Below, piece by piece: positions 1 through 9,712 of a stretch of DNA of 64,000 bases. Numbering within the stretch: position 1 is the stretch's first letter; the number at the start of each line of letters is the position of its first letter. Both the position numbers and the translations under genes were made by a program. This stretch comes from Apus apus (lineage: Eukaryota; Chordata; Aves; Apodiformes; Apodidae): assembly GCF_020740795.1 (NCBI RefSeq), contig NC_067295.1:3410501-3474500 (forward strand). The letters run 5' to 3'. Under the pieces are notes generated by a model. The model was not told the DNA's origin. It searched no databases and saw only the letters and a program-made list of their open reading frames with translations.

Positions 1-393
1 TCTGAAATCCCCTTTGAGCTGTTCCTCTTCCAGTCCCCCGACACTGGCCATATCCTGGGCAAGTTTCCACTAAGGTATCTTGGGCTTCCTTCCACCCACA
101 GCTCTCACTTGCCATACCCTCAATTTTGCTCCCTACCCCTTAGAAAGTCCCCTTCACTGGCCTTGGCTCCCCATGGCCCCAGCCGAGGTGCAGCAGCTCC
201 TGTACATGTAGGGAAGAAGAGAGGCTGTAATCTGAGCTCAGGAGCAATTAGCCAGGGTGGGCAGTGAAGTCCCTGCCACCCACTTGTTCCCTCGGCCGCT
301 GGCATCAGGATCAGCATCTGCAGCTCCTGCTGCCACAGGCGGGTAAGTAGGGCCAGGATGGTGGTTTTGCCCGAGCACAGCACGAAGGGCCAT
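1..393. other. non-coding sequence, nothing recognised
   Basis: This stretch has no convincing exon, repeat or RNA gene. The open frames on either strand are short and low in complexity, and none resembles a known protein. It ends where a CR1 element begins. Confidence 0.5.
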
Positions 394-830
394 GGAGATG
401 ATCCAAAGGCTGGAGCAGCTCTGCTCTGGAGACAGGCTGAGAGAGTTCGAGTGTTCAGCCTGGAGAAGAGAAGGCTCCAGGGAGACCTTAGAGCACCTTC
501 CAGTGCCTGAAGGGGCTACAGGAAAGTTGGGAAGGGACTTTTGGCAAGTGCAGGGAGTGGTGGGATGAGGGGGAACGGTTTCAAACAGAAAGAGGGAGAT
601 TGAGATGAGATTTTAGGAATAATCCTTTTCTGTGAGAGTGGTGAGATACTGGCCCAGGTTGCCCAGAGGATGTGAGGATGCCTCATTCCTGGAAGTGTTC
701 AAGGGCAGGTTGGATGGGGCTTGGAGCAACATGGTCTAGTGGGAGGTGTCCCTGCCTGAGGCAGGGGATTGGAAGTAGGTGATCTTTAAGGTTCCTCCCA
801 ACCCAAACCAGTCTGTGATTCTATGATTCC
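394..830 (+). mobile_element. CR1 LINE 3' end (5'-truncated)
   Basis: The sequence follows the avian CR1 3' region in order. It has a stretch describing a GGAGATGATCC-type start, then GAGCACCTTCCAGTGCCTGAAGG, TTGCCCAGAGGATGTG, CTGGAAGTGTTCAAGG and GGTCTAGTGGGAGGTGTCCC. It finishes with GATCTTTAAGGTTCCTCCCAACCC and the diagnostic terminal run CTGTGATTCTATGATTCC. Only about 440 bp of the 3' end is present, which is normal for CR1 because reverse transcription usually stops early. It has many mismatches and no coding capacity, so it is an old, dead copy. Confidence 0.9.
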
Positions 831-2340
831 TCCCCAACTTCTTCCTCATGGGGTTAAAAGTCAAATTTTGGGCTCTTGATGACACCTTAACCTGCAGTGA
901 TGCTGAAAGGCACTGGAAACACTTATAGGGTGGAAATGGCATTTTATCCCAGCACAGCCAAAGAGCCAGGAAAATTTTCCTGGGATTACGGGTCATGGGA
1001 TGTATTTTCCACGGAACGTTGAGCAATTGCCAATGTATGGATGGAGCAGGAATAACTGTCACTTCTGTGCTCATTCCACTCTTTTCCATGCCATTCCCAG
1101 CCAAAATGCCACAGTGGGAAGAACGATGCCGAGCGCCTCAGCATCGCTCTTCCTGAGGCTCCTGGCTCCATCTGATCCTGCTGGCAGCCCCATCATTCCC
1201 AACCTGCCTCACGTCGCTCCTGCAGGATAAACACTTCCCTGGGCTCGGGCTCTGCCCACACATGTTATTTCCCTCCAGCAGGAGACACGAGTGAGAGCAG
1301 AACTTGGTGGGAAAGCCTGCCATGGGAGTAGTGGGATTTGGGAGAGGAATGTTGATGGGAGCTGGGCAAGAGGGAGGTGCAGGATTAGTCCTGCTGTGGG
1401 CAAGCTGGGGCTGAGTGGGGTCCAGATCGATCACCTTCTGCCTCTAACCCAAGGTGTGGGCAGTTACTGCTCCATGAAATACTTGATGCCCATGATATCC
1501 TGGGGATGCTGCTGAGCTCTGTCCTGGTGCTACCTGTGGCGTGGGAGCCCCTGGGCTCTGCAGCCCTTGGCTCATCTCCAGCTGGTTGGTGATAAAATCC
1601 GCTTGAAGACATCTGCCCTTTCCATCCCCTTTTCCCTGTCTTCCCACGGTGCTTTTTAGCAGTCGGGCGATTCCCCAGGGCTGGGTCAGGGTTGCTGCAT
1701 TCCCCACGAGCCTCTTGGCACGTGCTGGATGAGAACCCACCATCCCTGATGGGAGCCTGAGTCCTTGCAGAGGCCCCAGCAATGGCACAGCCGGGGCGCA
1801 GGGCAGGCAGGAGCGTGGCTGGTTGGTTTTTGGCTCTGTCTTCTCCTGCCCGCGCAGCCCCATCGCTGGCATTTGTCCTGCAATGGTTTGGGGCTGGGGT
1901 TGGAGCCTGGCACCTCTCCAGATTTGAGAGCGTGCAGGAGGGACCCAGAGCCATGTGATGGAGGAGAGTGCATGAGGACGGCACAAAACCGCCCCAAGGT
2001 CACCCCTCTGAGAACACCCTCTGGCCCACGTGGTCCAGGGGTGGGGGGTTTTTGGGAGGGAGGATCCCATTCAGCCCCTTTGGGGAAGGGGACTTGCTTG
2101 GGGGCAGCTGGGCCAGGTGATACTTCAACACAAAGCCCCAAAACACCCCCCAGTCACGAGTCCCACCCAGGGGGGCTCATCTTCACCCTCCAAGCACCTC
2201 ATGGACACCCATAGCTGGGTCCCTTCCCCCACCCAGCACCAGGCATCTCCATCACCTGTATCCCAGCCCCACTGGCCCCAGGAGACTCTTGGGACACCCC
2301 AGTCACCAGGGTAGGACATGGGGAGAGGGCACAGGGCACG
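831..2340. other. non-coding GC-rich sequence
   Basis: No exon is recognised here. Long overlapping open frames on both strands (for example 1385-1984 and 1444-2070, minus strand) come from high GC content and few stop codons; they are rich in Pro, Gly, Ser and Arg and match no family I know. Confidence 0.45.
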
Positions 2341-2354
2341 GCCACCTCAAAGCC

Positions 2355-2360
2355 TTTATT
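2355..2360 (-). terminator. poly(A)-signal-like AATAAA on the minus strand
   Basis: The plus strand reads TTTATT, giving AATAAA on the minus strand in the context GGAATAAAGGC. A minus-strand transcript ending near 2335 would use it. I see no convincing coding exon upstream of it on that strand, so this may be a chance hexamer. Confidence 0.2.
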
Positions 2361-2638
2361 CCTGGGGTTGCAGGGCTGCCAGGAGCAGATCTCTGACGTC
2401 CTGGGAGCCAAATCCTGTGGGGCGTGGGGCATGAGCAGGCTGGGAAGGCTCCCCTCCCCCTCGCTAAATCCCTTCCCCGGCGCAGGACAGTAGGTTACGG
2501 GACTCGACCAGAGGTTGGATTTAAAGGAGATTACAACTTCTTCCCCAGGATAATCTAGAAATTCAATTAAAACTCTCTGTCTCTGGGCCGGGCTGCAGCA
2601 GGGCCACGGGGCACCCTGCGCACCCTGCGCCCGCAGCC

Positions 2639-2681
2639 ATGGCCGAGGAGAGCTGGGGTGACCCCCCCGGGCACGAGCCAG
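2639..2681 (+). other. possible short 5' exon with upstream ATG
   Basis: An ATG at 2639 sits in a strong Kozak context (GCAGCCATGG), followed by 14 codons and a consensus splice donor (CCAG|GTAAGG, intron starting at 2682). Locally the GC content is high, and an AT-rich block (about 2515-2580) lies just upstream. If this were spliced to the KCNJ12 last exon at 8266, the ATG would open a 22-codon upstream ORF ending at a TGA at 8289-8291, out of frame with the channel. The exon assignment is inference: a good ATG plus a donor can occur by chance, and no transcript evidence is available here. KCNJ12 in other vertebrates does have non-coding upstream exons. Confidence 0.25.
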
Positions 2682-5396
2682 GTAAGGGCTGAGCCCCCCA
2701 CACCCTTTGGGGGGTCTCATCAGAGCCCCCCCCCTGCTCACAGGGTCAGCTGGGGCTCTGCCCCTTCCCGGGGTGATTCTCTGGGGTATTAACACCCATC
2801 CTCTGAGCCAGGGGAGGGGTGCAGGGAAGGAGATGTGGGGAGGGGGCTGTGGGTACCCCGGAGGTCTTAGGAAGAGCAGCGCAAGGACAGGGTGGCCTGG
2901 ATGCATCCCGTGGGGTTTTGGGGCATCTTTTGGCAGCCCTCAGTGTGACTGAACCTGCCAAGGCCCTCAACCCCCCCTTGCTGTCATCCTCACCCCCAGC
3001 CATGTCCTGCTGTCCAGCCATAGGAACGTGAGCAGACAAGACAAACAGCTGGTGTTTGCCAGGAGAGTGAGATGGGATTTCAGGACCCGGCAGGGTGGCA
3101 GGCCTGTCCATGGTCTGGGGGGACTGTGGGTGCTGCTGTGTTCTCCAACACCCCCCGTGCTGCAGCTGGACTGGGGGAAACATCACCCAGGAGTGGTGGG
3201 AGGACAGCAGGGACAGACACGCAGCCCTGGGGTCCCACCACTGCAGCATGTGGGTGCTGGAGCTGCTGGTACAGAGGCAGCCAGACCTGGATTCTTGGTT
3301 CCCTCCTCCTGCCATGGAGTTGGGGACACTGTGCATCCTCCAAAAGGATCTTTCCCAGGATCTCCTCTGATCCAGGACAGGTTTAACAGCACTTTTGGGG
3401 TACTTAGGCACAAGCCACCTGGCCCCAGCAGTGCTGAGTGCTGCATGTGGCCCCTTTTCTCCTCCCATGCCTGTGGTGGCATTTGCATGTGGCTTGGGGG
3501 GATAAGGATGAGCCAGCACTGCTCCAGGCACTCTGTCACCTCCAGCCTCCCCTTCCTTGTCCCCAGTGCCTCAGTTTCCTACTGTGTGCACCATCAAGGT
3601 TTACAGACAGCAAGGTCTCAGCTGCTCACTGGAACTAAGAGGATGTGTGGGGGTCCAAGTGGAGGGGTGCGTGCCTGTGGCTGTTTTCTATCAATCTTGA
3701 TGCCCAAACAGAACAGTTTTTCCTCATTAGGATTGCACTGTGGTGGGAGCCTCTTGCCTGTCCTCCCTGCCAGCAGAGGGGAAGCAGGGGCTGTTTATCC
3801 TCTGGATTTATCAGAGCCTGGCCAGTCTTGTGTCAACCCTTAATTTACTGGAAATGCCCAAAGATGAGGTGTTGGAGAACAGAGCTATTGAGTGGCGGAG
3901 ATGGGCCACAGCATCCCTGCTTTGCATCTAAGCTTGGGGATCCCCCACCTGTGCTTCCCCCCACTCCCCATTTTGTGGGTGCTCAGCACTGGGTCCCTCC
4001 CTGGGGTGGGGGGAGCAGGAGTGGTTTGGGCCCCCCGGGCAGTGCTGGCTCGGCCGCAGCCCCGTGCCGGGAGCAGAGCTCCCTGCTCTGTGCTGACATT
4101 GTCATCCCAGGGCATGAAGGGCATCGCTGCGGGAGATGAAATAGCTGCTTTATCTCCTGGCACAGCACCCAGCATGACCTCCTTGCCTTGTCCCCTCTCA
4201 GGCTGTCTCCTCTCCCACCAGGGGACCCGTGGATGCCCCAGCTTGGCTCCTCCAAGTCCCTTTCGGGTTGATCCCACCCAAACGCAGCCTGTTTCCTCTC
4301 ACACTCCCATAAACTGGGAGAAAATCACTGCTTGGGGGGTGCGGGGGGGGGGACACAGGAGCCTGGTTGCTGCCTCCATGTTCCTAAAACACATCCCTTC
4401 TGGAGGCACAGGGAGAGGTGTGATGATAAATCACATCAACATCTCCAGCTGGCTCTAACCAACGACCTCCCTGACACTCAACACGTTTTCCCGGCGCTCT
4501 GGCGGTTGAGAATATTGGCGTTAACATTTAACTCCCTTAAAAAAAAATCTTTAAAAAATTAAATAAATAAATAACATTAGCCAGGCAGTTGGCAGATTGC
4601 TGGAGACACTTGGATTCTCTGCGGGAAACCGCTCGGCAGTGGGAGTTTGGTTGCTGCAGTTTAGTGGCAGGAGTTCTTGCCTGGAATGTCAGCTCGTTAC
4701 TGGGGGATCTGAGGCATCGCTGCCTTCGAAGCCCCCGGGGAGCTGGGGGTCCTTCCTTCCTGCTCCTAACATGAGGGCTCTGTTTCCTACATGTTAATGC
4801 TGTTAGTGCTGCATGAGACATGTGACACGAGTGGCAGGGGACGGTCCCAGACCCCCCTGACACCCGGCAGGGGTTTGTCTGCACTGAAGCTGGGGCTGGA
4901 GGTGGGATCAAGGCTCTGGGGGTTAGGAGAAGTTTGGAGTTTTTTGTAAAATGGTGATGCCCGGGGTGTGAACCCGCTGGGAAGGAGGCAGGGAGGAGGA
5001 TGTCACCTCCTGTGACTCCTCCACCAGTTCTAGGGGCAGCTTTGGTTGTGGGGACATTGGGGTGACACTGGAGGGTGACAGCTGTGGACCCTGCCAGAGC
5101 CCGGGGGTCCTCAGGTTTCCAGGGGCCCTCTCCCACCCCGAGCCCCCTGTAGGGGCAGTGGGAGGAGGCAACAGCCTTCACATTAAACCCACACCAGAAA
5201 TTCAGCTTTTGGCAGCCTTGGGAAAGCTGATTTCAAGCAAAACTGGGAACTAAATATGGCGTCCCAGGTGGGAGCTGTGGGATGTGACATGAGAGGGGTC
5301 CTGCCCCCCAGAAAGTGTCACCCCCTTGGGTCCGTTGGGATGTCCCTGCCGTGGGGGGTTCCCCAGGGTCTGGGATGGGGAGTAATCCTGGGGAAC
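2682..5396. other. non-coding, presumed KCNJ12 upstream or intronic sequence
   Basis: No exon or dated repeat is recognised. The segment around 4485-4560, containing a TTGAGAATATTGGCGTTAAC core followed by A/T-rich sequence, looks like the kind of non-coding DNA that is often conserved, but this cannot be judged from one sequence. A G-rich run at about 4338-4354 could form a quadruplex. Confidence 0.4.
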
Positions 5397-5703
5397 ATGG
5401 GAGGGGGTGGAGGAGAGGGGAGGGAGATGGAAGAAGGTGGGTGGGAAGGAAGGCAGGAAGGAAGACAGGAAGACAGGAAGCAGCCAGGAAGGAAGGAGAA
5501 AAAATAAGGGAGAGAAAAAGGGAAGAAGAGAGGGAGAAAAAGAAGGAAAGGAAAGAAAGGAAAGAAGGGAAGGGAAGGGAAGGGAGATGGGAAAGGGAAG
5601 GGAAGGGAGATGGGAAAGGGAAAGATAAGCAGGAAGGAAGGGAGAAAGGAAGAAACAGAGCAAGAAAGGAGGGAAGAGAGGAGGGAAGGTGGGTGGGTGG
5701 TGG
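5397..5703 (+). repeat. polypurine tract (GGAA/GGGA/GGAAG low-complexity)
   Basis: About 300 bp of the plus strand is almost entirely A and G, made of GGAAGG, GAAAGG and GGGAA units with very few pyrimidines. Inside it a segment ending in GGGAGATGGGAAA occurs twice in direct succession (about 5567-5625), so the tract has grown by local duplication. Both-strand open frames across it are low-complexity artefacts. Mirror-symmetric purine runs of this length are candidates for triplex (H-DNA) formation. Confidence 0.9.
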
Positions 5704-6859
5704 TGACTGGGGAGCCTGAGGGTCCCCGTGATTGTCACCCCTGGGAGGGCAGTGCTGCCTCTGCAGTCACCCGGGCACGTCTGCCCTCCCAGCACAGTTA
5801 ATCCAGACCCCAGCTAATCCTCTCGCAGGTCACTGGGAGCTCATTGCATTTTGTTCACTTCTCAAATGCATCCAGAATTAATTAAAAAAAAAAACCCAAC
5901 AGCAGATTCATCCCATGGCAAAAGCATTCTGAGCATCTCCCTGGGGCAAGCCAGAGGGGTGCTGGAGAAGGAGCCTTTTCTGGCTTCAAATGCTCAACTT
6001 TTTTTTAAAAAAATAGAAGTGAGAACGTATCTTAAGGAATGTAGCTGGTGTGATGAGAAGAAAGACTCAGGATGGCTGAGCAGGCTGGGGTTTGACAGCA
6101 TGTGTCTGCAGCCAGCCTGACCAGTCAGCCCCACGAGGCCACTTGGGTCCCCTTTGACTTTCAGGGATTATGAGGCTGTAAATATTCACTGTTAATATTA
6201 ACTGTTCCTGCCTATTTTGTGCTTCCCCGTGGCTGTAATGAGGGAGAGGATCTCGTACCGACTGCTCCAGCTGGGTGGAACAACCTCCTGCTCTGCTAAT
6301 GAGTAACTGTGGTGCTTGAAGAAATAAGCATTGGGGTAAAAAAGGGTTGTGCCTGGATTGCAGCAGGTGGAAATACGTGATTTGGTGTCTAAGATGGTGC
6401 CACACGTGGGTCTGGGAGGTTCGGGAAGGTTCTCAGTGCTCCTGCTTGTGGTGCTGGGATTCTGCAGGGATCCCCCAAATCCCCAGGCTGGATCTGGGGA
6501 GAATTTCAGGAAAAACAACCCAGGGTTTGCTGCGCCTGACAACGCTCTGTGCTGCTGGTGGGGTGGCCTGGGCCACCGTGTCATGGAAAGGGTGTTCTTG
6601 TCCCAGTGTGTCCCTGGGGGCTGGAGCTGATTGCAGGGATCGACCACATTGATGGGGCCAGTGGATCCAACACAGCACGTCCCGGGCATGAGTTGGGCAC
6701 CTCTACCCTGGGGGGACGGGATGTGGAGGGGGCTCTGCACCCACTCCCCCACCACATTGCTGTGCCATCTGGGTCCCAGCAAGAGGGTTCCATCCCCCTT
6801 GCCACTAAAGAAAGGGATGAGCTGTGGCAACAGGTGGTTTGGGGAGTGCTTCTGCTGTG
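5704..6859. other. non-coding sequence
   Basis: No exon is recognised. Two AT-rich patches (about 5845-5905 and 6170-6215), the second with ATTCACTGTTAATATTAACTG, are the only parts that stand out from the GC-rich surroundings. They may be regulatory, but I cannot support that beyond base composition. Confidence 0.4.
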
Positions 6860-6980
6860 GATCACAGAGTCACAGAATGGTTCAGGTTGGATGGGACACC
6901 TCCCACTAGACCAGGCTGCTCAAAGTCCCGTCCAGCCTTGCCTTGAGCACTTCCAGGGCTGGGGCATCCCTGGGATCTCT
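6860..6980 (-). mobile_element. CR1 LINE 3' fragment
   Basis: In minus orientation the element reads as the CR1 3' terminus. On the plus strand this is ATCACAGAGTCACAGAATGG, then TTCAGGTTGGATGGGAC, ACCTCCCACTAGACCAGG and TTGAGCACTTCCAGGG. It is roughly 120 bp long, shorter than the copy at the left edge of the window, and diverged. Confidence 0.85.
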
Positions 6981-7678
6981 TTAGGGTGCTTGGGACGTGC
7001 TACTTGGCTTCTCCACAATCGTACCCACTGTCGGAAGCAGCCCCAGGTCCCATCACAGAGGCATCGAGGAGCCCAACTGACTTGGGCCACCTAACCCGTG
7101 TCCATGCTGCTTCTGCCTCTCTCCCAGGCAAAGCTGAGGGTAGGTCCCTGACCCTGAAGCTGAGCCCTCCAGATGGGACCAAAGCAGCTCCCCATTCCCC
7201 AGTGGCAGTTGTCCCTTCATAAGACTTGGCCAGCAAAACCCATCTGTGACCGTAGATGGCTCCATGTCCCAATGGATGTGTTGGGAAAGCTGCTCCTCGG
7301 GACATCTGCCCTGCACAAGTGCCTTCCCTGGGCCTTCTCCAGCTGGCTGCCTGTTGGCCATGGCCTCTCCCACCCTGGCCTGGGGGACAGAGGTTAAATC
7401 CACATCTCCCTGTGGTTTTCCTTGACCCCAGAGGAGCTGGTGCTGGGGTGGGGCGAGTGCTGTGCTGGGCAGGGATCCATCTGGCACAGGCAATGGGAGC
7501 TGAAGAAGCCACTTGTGGGCGTACCTTGATTAATATCCCTGTGCTGAGGAGACCAGTTTGGCCTCATTGCTTTCCCCTCCAGCAGCCCAACCCTGCCCTG
7601 ACAGCCAAGCTCACGAGAAAAGACTCCAGTGCTGACCCAAGGTTTTTCATCTGTGGGTGTCCTTGAGGGTCCCAACTC
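6981..7678. other. non-coding sequence between two CR1 fragments
   Basis: Open frames here are GC-driven and overlap on several frames. None is recognised and no exon is supported. Confidence 0.4.
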
Positions 7679-8040
7679 ATAGAATCACAGAGAATCATAG
7701 AATGGTTTGGGTTGGAAGGGACCTTAAAGATCATCTAGTCCCAAACCCCCTGCCTCAGGCAGGGCCACCTCCCACCAGAGTGGGTTGCTCCAAGCCCCAT
7801 CCAACCTGCCCTTCAACACTGCCAGGGATGAGACATCCACCACTTCCCTGGACAACCTGTTCCAGTGTCTCAGCACCCTCACACTAAGGAATTTCTTCCT
7901 AATGTCTGACCTAAATCTCCTCTCTTTCCGTTTAAAACCATTCCTCCTTGTCCTTTCACTACCAGCCCTTTTAACGAATCCCTCCCCAGCTTTCCTGTAG
8001 CCCCTTCAGGTACTGGAAGGCCACCATAAGGTCTCCCCAG
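7679..8040 (-). mobile_element. CR1 LINE 3' end (5'-truncated)
   Basis: Read on the minus strand this is a well-preserved CR1 3' end. On the plus strand it begins with the reverse of the ATTCTATGATTCT terminus (AGAATCATAGAATGG), then TTGGAAGGGACCTTAAAGATC, CCACCTCCCACCAGAG, GGACAACCTGTTCCAGTGTC and TTTCTTCCTAATGTCTGACC. It ends near the CTTCAGGTACTGGAAGG segment. It lies about 225 bp upstream of the KCNJ12 coding-exon acceptor, so it is intronic if that acceptor is used. It is the least diverged CR1 copy in the window. Confidence 0.92.
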
Positions 8041-8265
8041 CAAGGTTTGCTCACCCATATCATAGTATGGAAGAACAAACTCTTAAGACTTCTTCCTTCC
8101 TCCTGTGTGGTTTTTGGGAACAGCTTAGCCATAAGGGGGAGATTTAGAATCCTGCAGGTCGTTCTTGCTCAACATGCACCCATCCACCCCATCAGACCCA
8201 TGGCCAAACAGCCCCTCGGGTCCCGTTGCTGCGGTAACGGCCATGTCTTTGTTTTCTCATTGCAG

Positions 8266-8422
8266 AACCTCTCACGGGATCTGCGTGGTGATCTGTGGCC
8301 AAGACGTGGAAGCTTGGGACTTCTCTTCCACTGCAACAGAATTTGGGGGGAGGGCAGGGGTGGGCCAGGGGGACCCCAGGAGTCAGAAGACCCTTCACCT
8401 TCACTGTGGGCTTGGCTCAGGG
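8266..8422 (+). other. KCNJ12: KCNJ12 5' UTR portion of the last exon
   Basis: A splice acceptor, with the pyrimidine-rich run CTTTGTTTTCTCATTGCAG ending at 8265, precedes this segment. KCNJ-family Kir2 channels usually have the whole coding region in one last exon behind an intron in the 5' UTR, and this fits. There is no ATG between 8266 and the channel start at 8423. The channel frame has no stop through this segment or back to 8165, so a differently spliced upstream exon could in principle extend the N-terminus. Confidence 0.75.
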
Positions 8423-9712
8423 ATGACTGCAGGTAGAGTCAACCCTTACAGCATCGTGTCCTCTGAGGAAGACGGGCTGAGGTTGACCACCATGCCAGGT
8501 ATCAACGGCTTTGGCAATGGGAAAATCCACACCAGGAGGAAATGCAGGAACAGATTTGTAAAGAAGAACGGTCAGTGCAATGTGGAGTTCACCAACATGG
8601 ATGACAAGCCCCAGAGGTACATTGCAGACATGTTCACCACGTGCGTTGACATCCGCTGGAGGTATATGCTCTTGCTCTTTTCCCTGGCATTTCTGGTGTC
8701 CTGGTTACTGTTTGGACTGATTTTCTGGCTAATTGCACTCATTCACGGAGACCTAGAAAACCCAGGTGGAGATGATAGCTTCAAACCTTGTGTTCTGCAG
8801 GTCAATGGCTTTGTGGCTGCTTTTCTGTTCTCCATTGAGACCCAAACAACTATTGGTTACGGCTTCCGCTGCGTGACGGAGGAGTGTCCACTCGCCGTCT
8901 TCATGGTGGTGGTTCAGTCCATCGTGGGCTGCATAATTGACTCATTCATGATTGGTGCAATAATGGCAAAGATGGCCAGGCCCAAAAAACGGGCCCAGAC
9001 ATTACTTTTCAGCCATAATGCAGTAGTGGCAATGAGAGATGGGAAACTCTGCCTGATGTGGAGAGTTGGGAACCTCCGCAAAAGCCACATAGTAGAAGCT
9101 CACGTACGAGCTCAGCTAATTAAGCCCAGGATCACAGAAGAAGGGGAGTACATCCCGCTTGACCAAATAGACATCGACGTGGGGTTTGATAAAGGCTTGG
9201 ACCGTATCTTCTTGGTGTCTCCCATCACCATTCTCCATGAGATCAATGAAGACAGCCCCTTGTTTGGGATCAGCCGCCAGGACTTGGAGACGGATGACTT
9301 TGAGATCGTGGTCATCCTGGAAGGCATGGTAGAAGCCACAGCTATGACGACACAAGCTCGGAGCTCCTACCTGGCCAGCGAGATCCTGTGGGGCCACCGC
9401 TTTGAGCCCGTCTTGTTCGAGGAGAAAAACCAGTACAAAGTAGACTATTCCCACTTCCATAAAACCTACGAGGTCCCGTCCACCCCCCGCTGCAGCGCCA
9501 AGGACTTGGTGGAGAACAAATTCCTGCTGCCCAGCACCAACTCCTTCTGCTACGAGAACGAGCTGGCCTTCATGAGCCGTGATGAGGAAGAGGAAGACGA
9601 CGACAGCCGGGGCTTGGAGGACCTGAGCCCGGACAACCGGCACGAGTTTGACCGGCTTCAAGCCACGATAGCGTTGGATCAGCGGTCGTACAGGAGGGAG
9701 TCGGAAATATGA
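8423..9712 (+). CDS. KCNJ12: Kir2.2 inward-rectifier potassium channel, complete
   Basis: This encodes 429 residues in one exon. Kir2.2 tetramers carry strong inwardly rectifying K+ current that sets resting potential in muscle, heart and neurons. Visible landmarks: an N-terminal [10 protein letters not shown] block; M1 (about 81-108); an extracellular cysteine pair C123 and C155; a pore helix with selectivity filter TIGYG (143-147); M2 with the rectification residue D173; and PIP2-binding basics R186, K188 and K189, with lipid-site residues K62 and W79. The cytoplasmic domain follows with the acidic ring residues E225 and E300, then the ER-export motif FCYENE (375-380). An acidic stretch (387-400) and a C-terminal SEI PDZ ligand close the protein. 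The residue numbers coincide with those used for chicken Kir2.2. The [20 protein letters not shown] segment and the length favour KCNJ12 over KCNJ2. The start is the first ATG of the exon, with G at -3. No frameshift or missing key residue is seen. Confidence 0.97.
   Translation: MTAGRVNPYSIVSSEEDGLRLTTMPGINGFGNGKIHTRRKCRNRFVKKNGQCNVEFTNMDDKPQRYIADMFTTCVDIRWRYMLLLFSLAFLVSWLLFGLIFWLIALIHGDLENPGGDDSFKPCVLQVNGFVAAFLFSIETQTTIGYGFRCVTEECPLAVFMVVVQSIVGCIIDSFMIGAIMAKMARPKKRAQTLLFSHNAVVAMRDGKLCLMWRVGNLRKSHIVEAHVRAQLIKPRITEEGEYIPLDQIDIDVGFDKGLDRIFLVSPITILHEINEDSPLFGISRQDLETDDFEIVVILEGMVEATAMTTQARSSYLASEILWGHRFEPVLFEEKNQYKVDYSHFHKTYEVPSTPRCSAKDLVENKFLLPSTNSFCYENELAFMSRDEEEEDDDSRGLEDLSPDNRHEFDRLQATIALDQRSYRRESEI

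Noticed and set aside
1385-2141. Several overlapping minus-strand frames of 150-208 codons
   Set aside because: Mutually overlapping in different phases, Pro/Gly/Ser-rich, unrecognised; typical of GC-rich non-coding DNA.
2199-2906. 235-codon minus-strand frame with a protein-like segment near 2500-2600 and a minus AATAAA downstream
   Set aside because: One short stretch looks less random, but the rest is GC-driven low-complexity sequence, no family is recognisable, and there are no supporting splice sites.
3028-3843. 271-codon plus-strand frame
   Set aside because: Overlapped by equally long frames in other phases and on the other strand; composition follows local GC content and no domain is seen.
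5250-5795. Ser/Pro/Leu- and Lys/Glu/Arg-rich open frames on both strands
   Set aside because: They are translations of the polypurine tract; both strands are open only because the tract lacks stop codons.
9116-9661. 181-codon minus-strand frame inside KCNJ12
   Set aside because: Antisense shadow of the Kir2.2 coding sequence.
8423-9712. Assignment as KCNJ2 (Kir2.1) or a KCNJ18-like copy
   Set aside because: The N-terminus, the [12 protein letters not shown] segment, the residue numbering and the extracellular loop fit Kir2.2. KCNJ18 is a primate-specific duplicate, which makes it unlikely here.
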